A DNA stretch of 54,751 nucleotides from positions 1 to 54,751 of the forward strand of contig NZ_JASBRB010000020.1 in assembly GCF_029960665.1 (NCBI RefSeq), read 5' to 3'. The position numbers and the translations under genes are program-made. The stretch comes from Pseudarthrobacter sp. AL07. GTDB taxonomy: Bacteria > Actinomycetota > Actinomycetes > Actinomycetales > Micrococcaceae. Positions within the stretch are counted from its first letter, which is position 1; each line of letters starts with the position of its first letter. The notes under the pieces are model-generated. The model did not search any database. It was not told where the DNA came from and saw only the letters and a program-made list of their open reading frames with translations. Shown one piece after another: positions 24,905 to 33,270 of the stretch.

Positions 24905-26380
24905 GTGAACACCACAACCACCCAAACCCTGGAACTCAAACAGCTCATCAACGGCCAGTGGGACAGCGCGACCGGAGCCGAAGCCCAAAGTTTCAACCCG
25001 GCCGATCCCGGCGAAGTGGTTGCCCGCTACTCCACAGCCACCACTCAAACGCTGGAAGCAGCCATCGCCGCCGGCCGTGCCGCGCTGGCGAGCTGGGACC
25101 GGGTGGGAATCCTGGGCCGCGGACGCGTGCTGCGGCGTGCTGCACAGCTCCTGGAGGAGCGCGGCGAAGACATTTCTGTGTTGATGACCCGCGAACAGGG
25201 CAAGACCCTGGCCGACTCCCGAGGCGAAGTCGGTGCCACCGTGGAGACCCTGTACTACCAGGCCGGCTCGGCCCGCCGCGCCGACGGCGCGACTTACCCG
25301 TCGGGCAATGCCGATGAACTCGTCCGTACCATCCGCCGCCCGGTAGGCGTGGTCGGGGTCATCACCCCCTGGAACTTCCCGCTGCAGATTCCGGCCTGGA
25401 AAATCGCACCGGCGCTGCTCTGGGGCAACACCGTCGTGTGGAAGCCGGCCAGCGATACCCCCGCCGTCGCCGTGGCCTTCGCCGAGATCCTGGTTGAAGC
25501 CGGCGTTCCCGCCGGTGTCCTGAACCTGGTCCTGGGCCCGGGCTCCCTGGGATCGAGTCTGGTCGAACACGAGGGAATCGCCGCAGTGACCTTTACGGGC
25601 TCCGTTCCGGTGGGCCACCAGATCCGCGAACGTGTGGTGCTTCGTGGCGCGAAGCTGCAGATGGAACTGGGCGGGCACAATGCCGCCATCGTCATGCCGG
25701 ATGCGGACGTCGCCAATGCCGCGGCCGCCATTGTGGCGGCCGCCATGAGCAGCACCGGCCAGAAATGCACTGCCACCCGCCGCATCATCGCCGTCGGGGA
25801 CGTCCACGACCGTCTGGTCGAAGCCCTGGTGCCGCTGGTCAACGCGCTGGTCGCCGGCCCGGGAACCGAAGCAACATCGGACATGGGCCCGGTTGTCTCA
25901 GACCGCGCCCGAAGCGACATCGAAGCCGCACTGTCCCAGGCCCAAGCCGAGGGTGCAACGGTTTTGGCGCAAGGATCAAAGTCGGACGCTCCGGGGCACT
26001 ACGTCCTGCCCACGCTGCTCGCCGGAACCGATGCCTTGACCATCACCCACGAAGAAGTGTTCGGTCCGATCGTGACGCTGATGCGCGTCGCGGACCTCGA
26101 TGAGGCCATCACTTTGGCCAATGCCACCGACTTCGGCCTGACCGCATCGGTCTTCACCCGCGACGAGCACGCCATCCGCCGCTGCCTCAACGAAGTGGTG
26201 GCCGGATTGATCAAGGTCAACGCACCTTCCACCGGTTCGGAGGTCCATGCGCCGTTTGGCGGACTTCGCGATTCCTCCTTCCCGGCCCCGCGCGAACAAA
26301 ACAGCGATGTTGTCGCGGACTTCTTCACCGAGACCAAGACCGCCTACGTACGCGTCGCACCGCAGGGGCGTGTCTCGTGA
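24905..26380 (+). CDS. aldehyde dehydrogenase (NAD(P)+)
   Basis: A 491-residue ALDH-superfamily enzyme from a GTG at 24905, chosen for the AGGAG eight bases before it. It shows the cofactor motif TPWNFPLQIPAWKIAPALLWGN, the FTGSVPVG turn, the general base E254 in MELGGHN, and the nucleophile C288 in GQKCTATRR. It oxidises an aldehyde to an acid with NAD+ or NADP+. The closest well-known groups by motif are the ketoglutarate-semialdehyde and betaine-aldehyde dehydrogenases. It is the first gene of the operon behind LysR, and its stop overlaps the next start (GTGA). Confidence 0.92.
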   Translation: MNTTTTQTLELKQLINGQWDSATGAEAQSFNPADPGEVVARYSTATTQTLEAAIAAGRAALASWDRVGILGRGRVLRRAAQLLEERGEDISVLMTREQGKTLADSRGEVGATVETLYYQAGSARRADGATYPSGNADELVRTIRRPVGVVGVITPWNFPLQIPAWKIAPALLWGNTVVWKPASDTPAVAVAFAEILVEAGVPAGVLNLVLGPGSLGSSLVEHEGIAAVTFTGSVPVGHQIRERVVLRGAKLQMELGGHNAAIVMPDADVANAAAAIVAAAMSSTGQKCTATRRIIAVGDVHDRLVEALVPLVNALVAGPGTEATSDMGPVVSDRARSDIEAALSQAQAEGATVLAQGSKSDAPGHYVLPTLLAGTDALTITHEEVFGPIVTLMRVADLDEAITLANATDFGLTASVFTRDEHAIRRCLNEVVAGLIKVNAPSTGSEVHAPFGGLRDSSFPAPREQNSDVVADFFTETKTAYVRVAPQGRVS

Positions 26381-28119
26381 GCGCACCCGCAATGACCAAA
26401 GGCATTGAGATGACCACGCAATCGATGTTGCGCCCCCCAAACACCGTGATGGATCCGGCGGACATGGGCGGTGCCCGGGCAACCCGGCACAGCTTCATCC
26501 GTTCGATGATCCGCCGTGCGGTGCGTGCCGGCTGGCAGATCGAGCGCACCTACTTTGATGTCGATGCCCAAGGCCGCGGCGAGGCAATCTATGAGGTCCG
26601 TGCAGAAACCCACCTGTGGAGCTTTGTGGCTTTCTCGCAGCGTCTGAGCGAAGCAGAGCGCACCGACCGGGTGATCGCGAAGGCCTGGGACATCACCGCT
26701 GCACTGGTCGAAGGCAGTGTGAATGCGGATCGCCTGGCCCGGATGCGGACCCAGGTGCCGTTGCAGGAAGCCGGCCGCGCCGAGCAGGGATCCCTGATCT
26801 GGACCCGCGCCAACCGCAGCGAACGTTTCTTTGAATACGTCGCGGACCGCTTGGCCCGGGGAGAGCAACCCGAGAGCGAAAAGTTCGGCGGATCGCCTTA
26901 CATCATTCGCAGCACGGCGTTCTACAGCAACGGTAAATGCGGACTGGCCGACTATGAAGGTTTTGCGGACGGCCACCCGCTGGCGGTTCCCTACCGGGCA
27001 CACATGCTCACGGCCTGGCTGATGCGCGAATTCAGCTATGACTTGGTGGAGGCCTGCGCCGCGGCCCGCAACCCGAAGGCGGCAAGGCTCAGCGGACCCT
27101 GGCGCCGCTACCTGGGCATGGGCAATGCCACCGGACTGGGCATGGTGCCCTACGCCATCAATCACCCCGAGGTCATCAACTCCTGGGCGCTGCTGCGGGA
27201 GCTCCCGTTGGCTTCGGTCATCTCCCGGACCGTCGCACCCGCCGAGGCGGCGGTACAGCGCGTCGTGGACCTACTGCGCGAGTCAATCGACTATCTGGCC
27301 GAGCAGGCAGACATTCAGAGCGCGCCCTTCGCGGCCGGCCCCGAGTTGGCCGTACAGCTTGAGGAACTGCTGGATGAGCTGCGCTCATGGGTCCTGACAG
27401 GGCGCTTCGCGGGGAACAAAACCAGCCACATCTGGAGAGATCTGCATGATGCGGCGGCCCTGCGTGGACCGGGGTGCCGCGGCATGGTGGCCTCCGTGCT
27501 TACCGAACTCAGCGAGGACCTGGATGAAACAGTCGAAGCGCTGCTGCGCTGCGATGAGTCCCGCCGCATCGCCGCGGGTGACACCTGCGCCGGCCTGTCC
27601 GAGAGGATGGAGGACGAATACTCCTGGACCGGGACGTTCGACTTCTCAGACCCTTCGGCGCAGCAGCACTTCTGGTTCTCCTCAGCGGACAACGAGGAGC
27701 CCCGGCGCGCACGGCTGGGAGCGGCCCCGGGAGAAAACGTCCAACACCCCGTGGATATTGCCCGGGCCGTCGCCAAACTGCGCGCGGATTTGGCCGGTGC
27801 CGATGAAACCATCAGCGTGGGCGAGTTCCTGCTGTCCCATCCTTGGCATCGTGCCACCGTGGCCCGCGTGCAGAAGGTCGGCAAGCTGACCTATGGTGAG
27901 GTGCGGGACAACCTGTTGGCCGCCGAATTCCTGCCGCTGAATCTCCAGCGATTCCAGCTGGCGGTCTACGGCATGGAGAATTACACCCCCCAGTCCACCG
28001 ACTGGCTGCGCGTGACATTGATGGCCGGGGCTCCGCGCATCGCAGACCTGGCGTCCGGGACTGCCGATGATTCGTGGATGTTCACCCGTCGTCCCCGGAC
28101 GGCAGCAGATCATGTCTAG
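26377..28119 (+). CDS. 580-residue protein of unknown function
   Basis: The frame starts at a GTG overlapping the ALDH stop; Met residues at codons 6, 12 and 17 are alternatives, and the conserved-looking part begins near codon 30. It has no signal peptide, no membrane segment, no nucleotide-binding loop and few cysteines. A region rich in acidic and Arg residues (RSMIRRAVRAGWQIERTYFD, HLWSFVAFSQ) is followed by PYIIRSTAFYSNGKCG, a largely helical middle, and a C-terminus with SHPWHRATVARVQKVGKLTYGEVRD. I do not recognise the family. Position between an aldehyde dehydrogenase and an M19 peptidase suggests an enzyme of the same catabolic pathway. It is the largest unexplained protein in the window. 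Confidence 0.8.
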   Translation: MSAPAMTKGIEMTTQSMLRPPNTVMDPADMGGARATRHSFIRSMIRRAVRAGWQIERTYFDVDAQGRGEAIYEVRAETHLWSFVAFSQRLSEAERTDRVIAKAWDITAALVEGSVNADRLARMRTQVPLQEAGRAEQGSLIWTRANRSERFFEYVADRLARGEQPESEKFGGSPYIIRSTAFYSNGKCGLADYEGFADGHPLAVPYRAHMLTAWLMREFSYDLVEACAAARNPKAARLSGPWRRYLGMGNATGLGMVPYAINHPEVINSWALLRELPLASVISRTVAPAEAAVQRVVDLLRESIDYLAEQADIQSAPFAAGPELAVQLEELLDELRSWVLTGRFAGNKTSHIWRDLHDAAALRGPGCRGMVASVLTELSEDLDETVEALLRCDESRRIAAGDTCAGLSERMEDEYSWTGTFDFSDPSAQQHFWFSSADNEEPRRARLGAAPGENVQHPVDIARAVAKLRADLAGADETISVGEFLLSHPWHRATVARVQKVGKLTYGEVRDNLLAAEFLPLNLQRFQLAVYGMENYTPQSTDWLRVTLMAGAPRIADLASGTADDSWMFTRRPRTAADHV

Positions 28120-29188
28120 CTTCCAAGGTCCGGCCACTGTCGTTGACGGGCCACAAATCGAAACGGTTCAGAGCCATTCGGCGTTGGACCCGGGGAACCG
28201 ACAGGACGCCGCTGAACTCCATGCCGCGGCCACTATCGTCGACGGCCTACAGATTAACAACTGGGACCGAGGCGTCCTGGAGGAATTGCGCGCTGGCGGC
28301 ATCAGCGGAGTCAACGCCACCTGCGCGGTCTGGGAAGGGCCGGCCGATACCCTGAAGGCCATCGGGGACTGGTATCAGCTTGCCGTACAGAATCCTGACC
28401 TGATGGTGCTGGCGCAGAACAGCCAGGATATCCGCCAGGCGAAACTGGACCAGCGTGTCGCGGTGCTGCTGGGATTCCAGAACACGAGCTCCTTCGGGGA
28501 CGACTTCCGCCTGGTGGAGGTCTTCCACAAGCTGGGAGTGAAGGTTGCCCAACTGACCTACAACATCCAGAACCTGGTCGGCGGAGCCTGCTATGAACCC
28601 GAGGATTCCGGGCTGACTCGGTTCGGTCGAACCATCGTGTCGGAAATGAACCGTGTGGGCATGCTCATCGACCTCTCACACGTAGGCAACCGGACCTCCC
28701 TGGACGCGGTCGAGGCTTCGATTGCCCCGGTGGCAATCACCCACTCGAACCCCACCTGGTTTGTGGAGAATCCGCGCAACAAGCCCGACGAGGTTATCCG
28801 TGCGGTCACCGATAAGGGCGGGATGCTGGGCTGCTGCCTTTACCCGCTTGTCATTGGCGGGAAGAAGACGACCCTGGAACAGTTCTGCCAGATGATCGCG
28901 CGCCTGGTTGATGAGCTGGGACCCGGGCGGGTTGGTTTGGGCAGTGACTGCACGCGCAACTGGGACGAGAACTATGTTGGCTGGTTGCGCAATGGCCGCT
29001 GGCAGCCCCCGGGGGACAACAAGCCCCTTTGGCCCGAATGGCCCGAGTGGTTTGTCGGACCCGAGGATTTCCCCCGCTTGACCGATGGGCTGGTCAAGGT
29101 GGGACTCGACGAAAAAACCATTCGCGGCGTGCTTGGTGAGAACTGGCTGCGCCTCTTCGACGATGTTTTCCCCGGAAGGAAGATCTGA
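28112..29188 (+). CDS. membrane-dipeptidase (M19, renal dipeptidase) family hydrolase
   Basis: The ATG at 28112 gives 358 residues and overlaps the upstream stop by 8 bases. It has the amidohydrolase barrel of family M19: the first metal segment is IVDGLQINNWDRG, where the usual HxD is replaced by Q-x-N, then LLGFQNTSSF, LIDLSHVGNRT, ITHSNPTWF and the VGLGSDCTRNW end. The HVG and THSNP motifs keep metal-binding His, but the substitution of the first HxD means that one zinc site may be weak or absent. In betaine-catabolism loci of other bacteria M19-like proteins occur with unknown roles. Here it likely hydrolyses an amide or acts as a lyase. Confidence 0.85.
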   Translation: MSSFQGPATVVDGPQIETVQSHSALDPGNRQDAAELHAAATIVDGLQINNWDRGVLEELRAGGISGVNATCAVWEGPADTLKAIGDWYQLAVQNPDLMVLAQNSQDIRQAKLDQRVAVLLGFQNTSSFGDDFRLVEVFHKLGVKVAQLTYNIQNLVGGACYEPEDSGLTRFGRTIVSEMNRVGMLIDLSHVGNRTSLDAVEASIAPVAITHSNPTWFVENPRNKPDEVIRAVTDKGGMLGCCLYPLVIGGKKTTLEQFCQMIARLVDELGPGRVGLGSDCTRNWDENYVGWLRNGRWQPPGDNKPLWPEWPEWFVGPEDFPRLTDGLVKVGLDEKTIRGVLGENWLRLFDDVFPGRKI

Positions 29189-29928
29189 TGACCGTTATCA
29201 CCGAGAAAGTAGCAACAATGGAAACCAGCGGTTCGGCGCCCGTGGTGCGTCTGGCTATGCGGGAAGTGCGTGAGGCCGCATACCGCGCGCTGATGGCCCG
29301 CGGAGCAAGCAATGCCGAGGCACAGGCAGCAGCCCGGCAGGTCCTTTTCGCCGAGGTGCACCATGGCAGCGGATTGGCGACCCTGGCCTCGTGGCTGCGG
29401 GAGGCATCGTGGGCGTTGGATGCGTTGACGTACATCCGCTCGACGACTCCCGCCGGGCAGAGCTTCGCGGTGGACTCCGGTTCGCGCTGCGATGCGCTGG
29501 TGCACGGGGTATTGCTGGTTGATGTGGCCAGCACCGGAGTCGGCAGCGAGGTGTTGTGCAACGGCGTCGAACACGATTCGCATCTGCTTGACGAGGCTCT
29601 CCTGAATGCCGCCGCGAGCTCAGGCTTCACCGTGGTGCACCGCAGCGCCGGGGACGCGAACCGCACCACGTTCGCCACGCCCACCGGAGACCTCGGCACC
29701 GGTTTCAGCACGGCCGGCCAGGCCGCACCGCACAACGACCTGCTGGCCGGGCACGGTTCGCGCTTCTATACAGCCGAAACCTCACCGGAAGGGACCTTCA
29801 TCGTGTCGACACCAGAGGAACGGGACCGGAAGCGGGCCGACACCGCCCATGCCGGAATACTCGTGGACGCCGAGACTTGGGCCGAAGTCCGCGCCGTGGC
29901 GGCAGGCTACTTGGTGGCTGACGCATGA
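29188..29928 (+). CDS. 246-residue protein of unknown function (DUF3726-like?)
   Basis: The ATG shares a base with the upstream stop (TGATG) after GGAAGGAAGATC. The N-terminal 45 residues (VREAAYRALMARGASNAEAQAAARQV) are helical and resemble the start of malate/lactate-type Ldh2 enzymes and of DUF3726 proteins; the rest (LVHGVLLVDVASTGVGSEV, TVVHRSAGDANRTTF) matches no fold I know. No membrane segment or signal. It is translated with the dipeptidase-like and RidA-like genes by overlaps, so it probably takes part in the same pathway, maybe as a partner of the 580-residue protein. The DUF3726 suggestion is tentative. Confidence 0.75.
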   Translation: MTVITEKVATMETSGSAPVVRLAMREVREAAYRALMARGASNAEAQAAARQVLFAEVHHGSGLATLASWLREASWALDALTYIRSTTPAGQSFAVDSGSRCDALVHGVLLVDVASTGVGSEVLCNGVEHDSHLLDEALLNAAASSGFTVVHRSAGDANRTTFATPTGDLGTGFSTAGQAAPHNDLLAGHGSRFYTAETSPEGTFIVSTPEERDRKRADTAHAGILVDAETWAEVRAVAAGYLVADA

Positions 29929-30302
29929 GCGGGATTCAGCGTCGTTGGCACGAAGACGGAAAGCCGCGCCCCTACACTGCATCGGCAACGTTTGGAGGAG
30001 TGGTCTGGGCTTGTGGGCAGGTTCCGACCAGGGCGGACGGTTCCACCCCGGAATCGCTGCGCGACCAGGTTAACGTGGTGTTCGACAACCTGGAGAAGGT
30101 CCTGGCCGATGCCGGAGCCGATCTGTCGAGCGTCCTCAAGATCACCGTGTTCCTTGCCAACCTGGATGAATTCGACGAATACAACAGCGCCTACCTGGCG
30201 CGTTTCGGCGATCTCACGCTCCCGCCACGCACCACCGTGGAGGTTTCGCGGTTCCGGGGGGAAAAGCGCATTGAAATGGATGCAGTCGCAGCAGCTATTT
30301 AA
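29925..30302 (+). CDS. RidA family (enamine/imine deaminase) protein
   Basis: A 125-residue protein of the YjgF/YER057c/UK114 family. It has YTASATFGGVVWACGQVP near the start, a central ADLSSVLKITVFLANLDEFDEYNSAYLARFG, and the C-terminal LPPRTTVEVSRFRGEKRIEMDAVAA. The Arg of the RTTVEV-like motif, which anchors substrate carboxylates in RidA, is present. Members hydrolyse reactive enamines or imines to ketones and ammonia, or act as related hydrolases. Its ATG overlaps the upstream stop (ATGA), and it closes the operon. Its presence suggests the pathway makes an unstable imine or enamine. Confidence 0.9.
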   Translation: MSGIQRRWHEDGKPRPYTASATFGGVVWACGQVPTRADGSTPESLRDQVNVVFDNLEKVLADAGADLSSVLKITVFLANLDEFDEYNSAYLARFGDLTLPPRTTVEVSRFRGEKRIEMDAVAAAI

Positions 30303-30604
30303 CTGACCATTCCGGAACGGTCTCCTTTGAAGCCGAAAGGTGCCACAGCCCGCCGTCGTGATCGACCGGTGGCCGCCAGTGGGACGGCCACCGGCGTCCC
30401 GGCATGCGTGACGAAGATCAGTTCGGTCTTGTGACCGCATCGGGAGGAGTTGGTCACATCGCCACTCCAGCCATCCTCGTTGCCCTGTAACGCGCTGATA
30501 ACGCAGCGGTAGCAGAATCGAGTCAGCAACACTGTAGAAAGTAAGCTCAGGAGCCTTCGTCAGTATGAAAACCGCGGTCGTCATGCCCAGGACAACAGGC
30601 GCGT
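30303..30604. other. no gene recognised
   Basis: Short frames on both strands lack starts and family resemblance. A minus-strand stretch reading THAGTPVAVPLAATG looks coding in composition but is isolated. There is no clear terminator after the RidA gene. Confidence 0.35.
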
Positions 30605-30862
30605 CTGGACCGCTCCGGCGGCTCCGCCCACTACTTGGAGGCGCCGGACGGCAGACAGGTACGTTTGCACATGGACGCCTCATTCGGGTATGTCCAGGCA
30701 TTCACCACTAAGCGCTTCCCAACGGAGAACGGGATGGTTACCGCAGTCGCGGTGGAGCCGATGACCGCTCCCCCCGATGCGTTCAACAGCGGTGAAGGGT
30801 TGCGCTGGCTCGGCCCCGCCCAGGCCTGGCAGCTTCAGTGGAGCATCCACTTCCGTCACTGA
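30605..30862 (+). pseudogene. aldose 1-epimerase, C-terminal stump
   Basis: The translation RQVRLHMDASFGYVQAFT, then VAVEPMTAPPDAFNSGEGLRWLGP and QLQWSIHF is the end of a galactose-mutarotase-like protein, with the catalytic Glu in VEPMT and the PPDAFN motif. About two thirds of the gene, including the catalytic His region, is missing upstream. It is a 5'-deleted relic on the plus strand, next to another broken gene. Confidence 0.75.
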
Positions 30863-30909
30863 CCGAGGGGTTAAAAACCGCCCGCGATGGGCAAGACCGT
30901 GATTGAGTG

Positions 30910-31599
30910 TCAGCGGAAGAATTCCAGCAGGACGGGAGCGACGGCGTCGGGCGCCACCGCGTGAACCTGGCCGCCGATGACGTTCTTCCGCCCGTCCTGC
31001 ACGGCAGCGGCCACTGCGGTGGCCGAGGCCGCCGCCCAGGAAGCACTGGCGCCACCATGCAGGGCAAGGACGGGGGCGGCGATGCCCGCAAACCGGTCTG
31101 CCGGCACACCGCCATCGGCCGAAAGCGCCAGGTCGTAGGGCAACGTGTATGCCAGGGACACCAACGCCGGCCACCAGGGCGCCCTGGTCATTCCAGGGTC
31201 AAAGCCGGCACCGGCGTGCCGGAAAAATGCCTCGACCGCTTCACTACCGCGGCCGCTGTCCGCCAGGGAGCGTACTTTGCCTCCCGCCGCGGCCGCCTCC
31301 AGGGACAGAATCCCGCCCGAGGAGTGTCCATACAGATGCACGGGGCCCTCCGCTGCGGCCGCGAGTGCTCGCAGGTCTTCGACTTCGCGGTCGCCGGCAT
31401 AGGGCGGCATGTTCGTGCTGTCACCGCGCCCGCGGCGATCGCAGCTGACCACTGTGAACGTGTCCGCCAGCAAGGGGACCAGGCTGGCGGCGGAATGCCG
31501 GTTGTTCAGCGCCCCGCCCACGAGGATCAGCGCCGGCCCGGTCCCCGCCTGCTCATAGGCGATGGTGGTTCCGTCAGCGGACTGGACGGTCTAGATCAT
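30910..31599 (-). pseudogene. alpha/beta hydrolase with stop at codon 3
   Basis: The ATG at 31599 is followed by ATC and a TAG at 31591-31593. The frame then continues as TVQSADGTTIAYEQAGTGPA, typical of the N-terminus of small alpha/beta hydrolases, through the nucleophile elbow GHSSGGIL and the late His in GGQVHAVAPD. A single C-to-T change would turn CAG into the TAG. There also seem to be about 25 residues missing after the elbow (GKVRSLA jumps to DSGRGSEAV). Re-initiation downstream would lose the first strands. Read as a recently inactivated gene. Confidence 0.75.
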
Positions 31600-31812
31600 G
31601 GCGGTTCTTCCCCTGCTGACTTGCGGACCTTGCACGGCGGCTCAGTTGCGTGCCCGAGGTGGGACTCGGACTGCATTCCAGCCCCTGTGGATACTGGGCA
31701 CCCGCGGAAACATGGGGGATCCGGGCCAGTCCGGCGGCTGTAAAGCCCAGTCAGACGGCGAAATTGTTGCTGAGCCGTTTCCGTGCGATGGCACCTTCAC
31801 CTGCTAAAGTTG

Positions 31813-31828
31813 TGTTGAAATTTCAACA
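31813..31828. promoter_or_regulatory. perfect 16-bp palindrome upstream of the phosphomannomutase gene
   Basis: TGTTGAAATTTCAACA is its own reverse complement. It sits 54 bases before the ATG of the phosphomannomutase gene, in an AT-rich pocket with CATAGCTACTAAT following. Its size and position fit an operator for a dimeric repressor such as a ROK, GntR or LacI protein. The cognate regulator is not identified. Confidence 0.65.
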
Positions 31829-31881
31829 ATCCATGTTTGCATAGCTACTAATGCGCATGGCCATGACTTCCCGGGAGCAAT

Positions 31882-33270
31882 ATGGACCTGACAACCTCCT
31901 TCAAGGCCTATGACGTGAGGGGCCTCGTCGGCGTTTCCATTAGCGCGGAAAGCGCCGAAGCCGTGGGCGCCGCGTTTGTGGACGTGCTGGGCCTGTCCGG
32001 CCAGACCATCGCCTGCGGAGGGGACATGCGGCCCTCTTCACCAGGCTTCAGCCTTGCCTTTGCGGCCGGCGCTGCCCGGCGCGGTGCGGACGTGAAGTCC
32101 CTGGGCCTTATCTCCACTGATGAGCTCTACTACGTGTGCGGCGCCCTGGACATGGCCGGGGCCATTTTCACCGCGAGCCATAACCCCGCGGAATACAACG
32201 GGATCAAGATGGCCAAGGCCGGCGCCGTGCCGGTCTCCGCCGAAACCGGGCTCACGGCCATCCGGGACCTGGCCCAGCAGTATGTCGACCACGGGATCCC
32301 TGCAGCCGCGGCCCAGGGCACCGTGTCCACGCTTGACGTGCTCGCCGGTTATGCCGAAAAGCTCCGCTCGCTGGTGCCCTTGGATGCCGTCCGGCCGCTG
32401 AAGGTGGTGGTGGACGCCGGGAACGGCATGGCGGGCCTGACCGTTCCAGCGGTCCTTGGGGACCAGTTCCACCCTGCGTTGCCGCTCACGGTTGTGCCGC
32501 TGTACTTTGAGCTCGACGGGACGTTCCCCAACCATCCTGCCAACCCCCTTGAGCCGGAGAACCTCCGCGACCTGCAGTCCGCCGTCATCGCCCACGGCGC
32601 CGACATTGGCCTGGCCTTCGACGGCGACGCCGACCGCTGCTTCGTGGTCGACGAGAACGGAAGGCCAGTGACGCCGTCGGCCGTTACGGCATTGATTGCC
32701 GTGCGGGAGATCCGCCGCGCCCAGGCCGCCGGGGAAGCCAACCCGGTGATCATCCACAACCTGATCACGTCGCGCGCGGTGCCGGAAATTGTTGCCGCCG
32801 CGGGCGGATGGCCGGTCCGGACCCGGGTGGGTCATTCCTTTATTAAGGCCCGGATGGCCGAGGAGGGCGCCGTGTTCGGCGGCGAACACTCGGCCCACTA
32901 CTACTTCCGCGACTTCTACAACGCGGACACGGGCATGCTTGCCGCAATGCACGTCCTGGCCGCCCTCGGCGAACAAGAGCTGCCCTTGTCCGAACTGGCC
33001 CGCGAGTTCGACCCGTACGCGGCCAGCGGCGAAATCAACTCCTCCGTGGACGGCGTCGACGGCAAGGTGGCGGACGTGCGGGCCAGCTACGCGAATGGTG
33101 GCGTGATCGATGAACTCGACGGGCTCAGTGTCAGCAGCGAGGGCGGGGACTGGTGGTTCAACCTGAGGGCCTCCAACACGGAGGAACTGCTGCGGCTTAA
33201 CGTCGAAGCCGCCGACGCCGCCACCATGGCCCAGGTGCGCGACGCCGTCCTGCAGCAGATCCGGGCCTAG
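31882..33270 (+). CDS. manB: phosphomannomutase/phosphoglucomutase
   Basis: A 462-residue alpha-D-phosphohexomutase. It has all four family motifs: the phosphoserine loop FTASHNPAEYNGIKM, the Mg2+ loop FDGDADRC, the sugar-binding loop GGEHSAHYYF, and the C-terminal phosphate-binding RASNTEELLRLNVEA. It interconverts hexose 1- and 6-phosphates (mannose and probably glucose) for cell-envelope and nucleotide-sugar synthesis. The ATG follows GGGAGCAAT. The gene is monocistronic, behind a palindromic operator, and its stop overlaps the end of the convergent hydroxyacid dehydrogenase by 4 bases. Confidence 0.95.
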   Translation: MDLTTSFKAYDVRGLVGVSISAESAEAVGAAFVDVLGLSGQTIACGGDMRPSSPGFSLAFAAGAARRGADVKSLGLISTDELYYVCGALDMAGAIFTASHNPAEYNGIKMAKAGAVPVSAETGLTAIRDLAQQYVDHGIPAAAAQGTVSTLDVLAGYAEKLRSLVPLDAVRPLKVVVDAGNGMAGLTVPAVLGDQFHPALPLTVVPLYFELDGTFPNHPANPLEPENLRDLQSAVIAHGADIGLAFDGDADRCFVVDENGRPVTPSAVTALIAVREIRRAQAAGEANPVIIHNLITSRAVPEIVAAAGGWPVRTRVGHSFIKARMAEEGAVFGGEHSAHYYFRDFYNADTGMLAAMHVLAALGEQELPLSELAREFDPYAASGEINSSVDGVDGKVADVRASYANGGVIDELDGLSVSSEGGDWWFNLRASNTEELLRLNVEAADAATMAQVRDAVLQQIRA

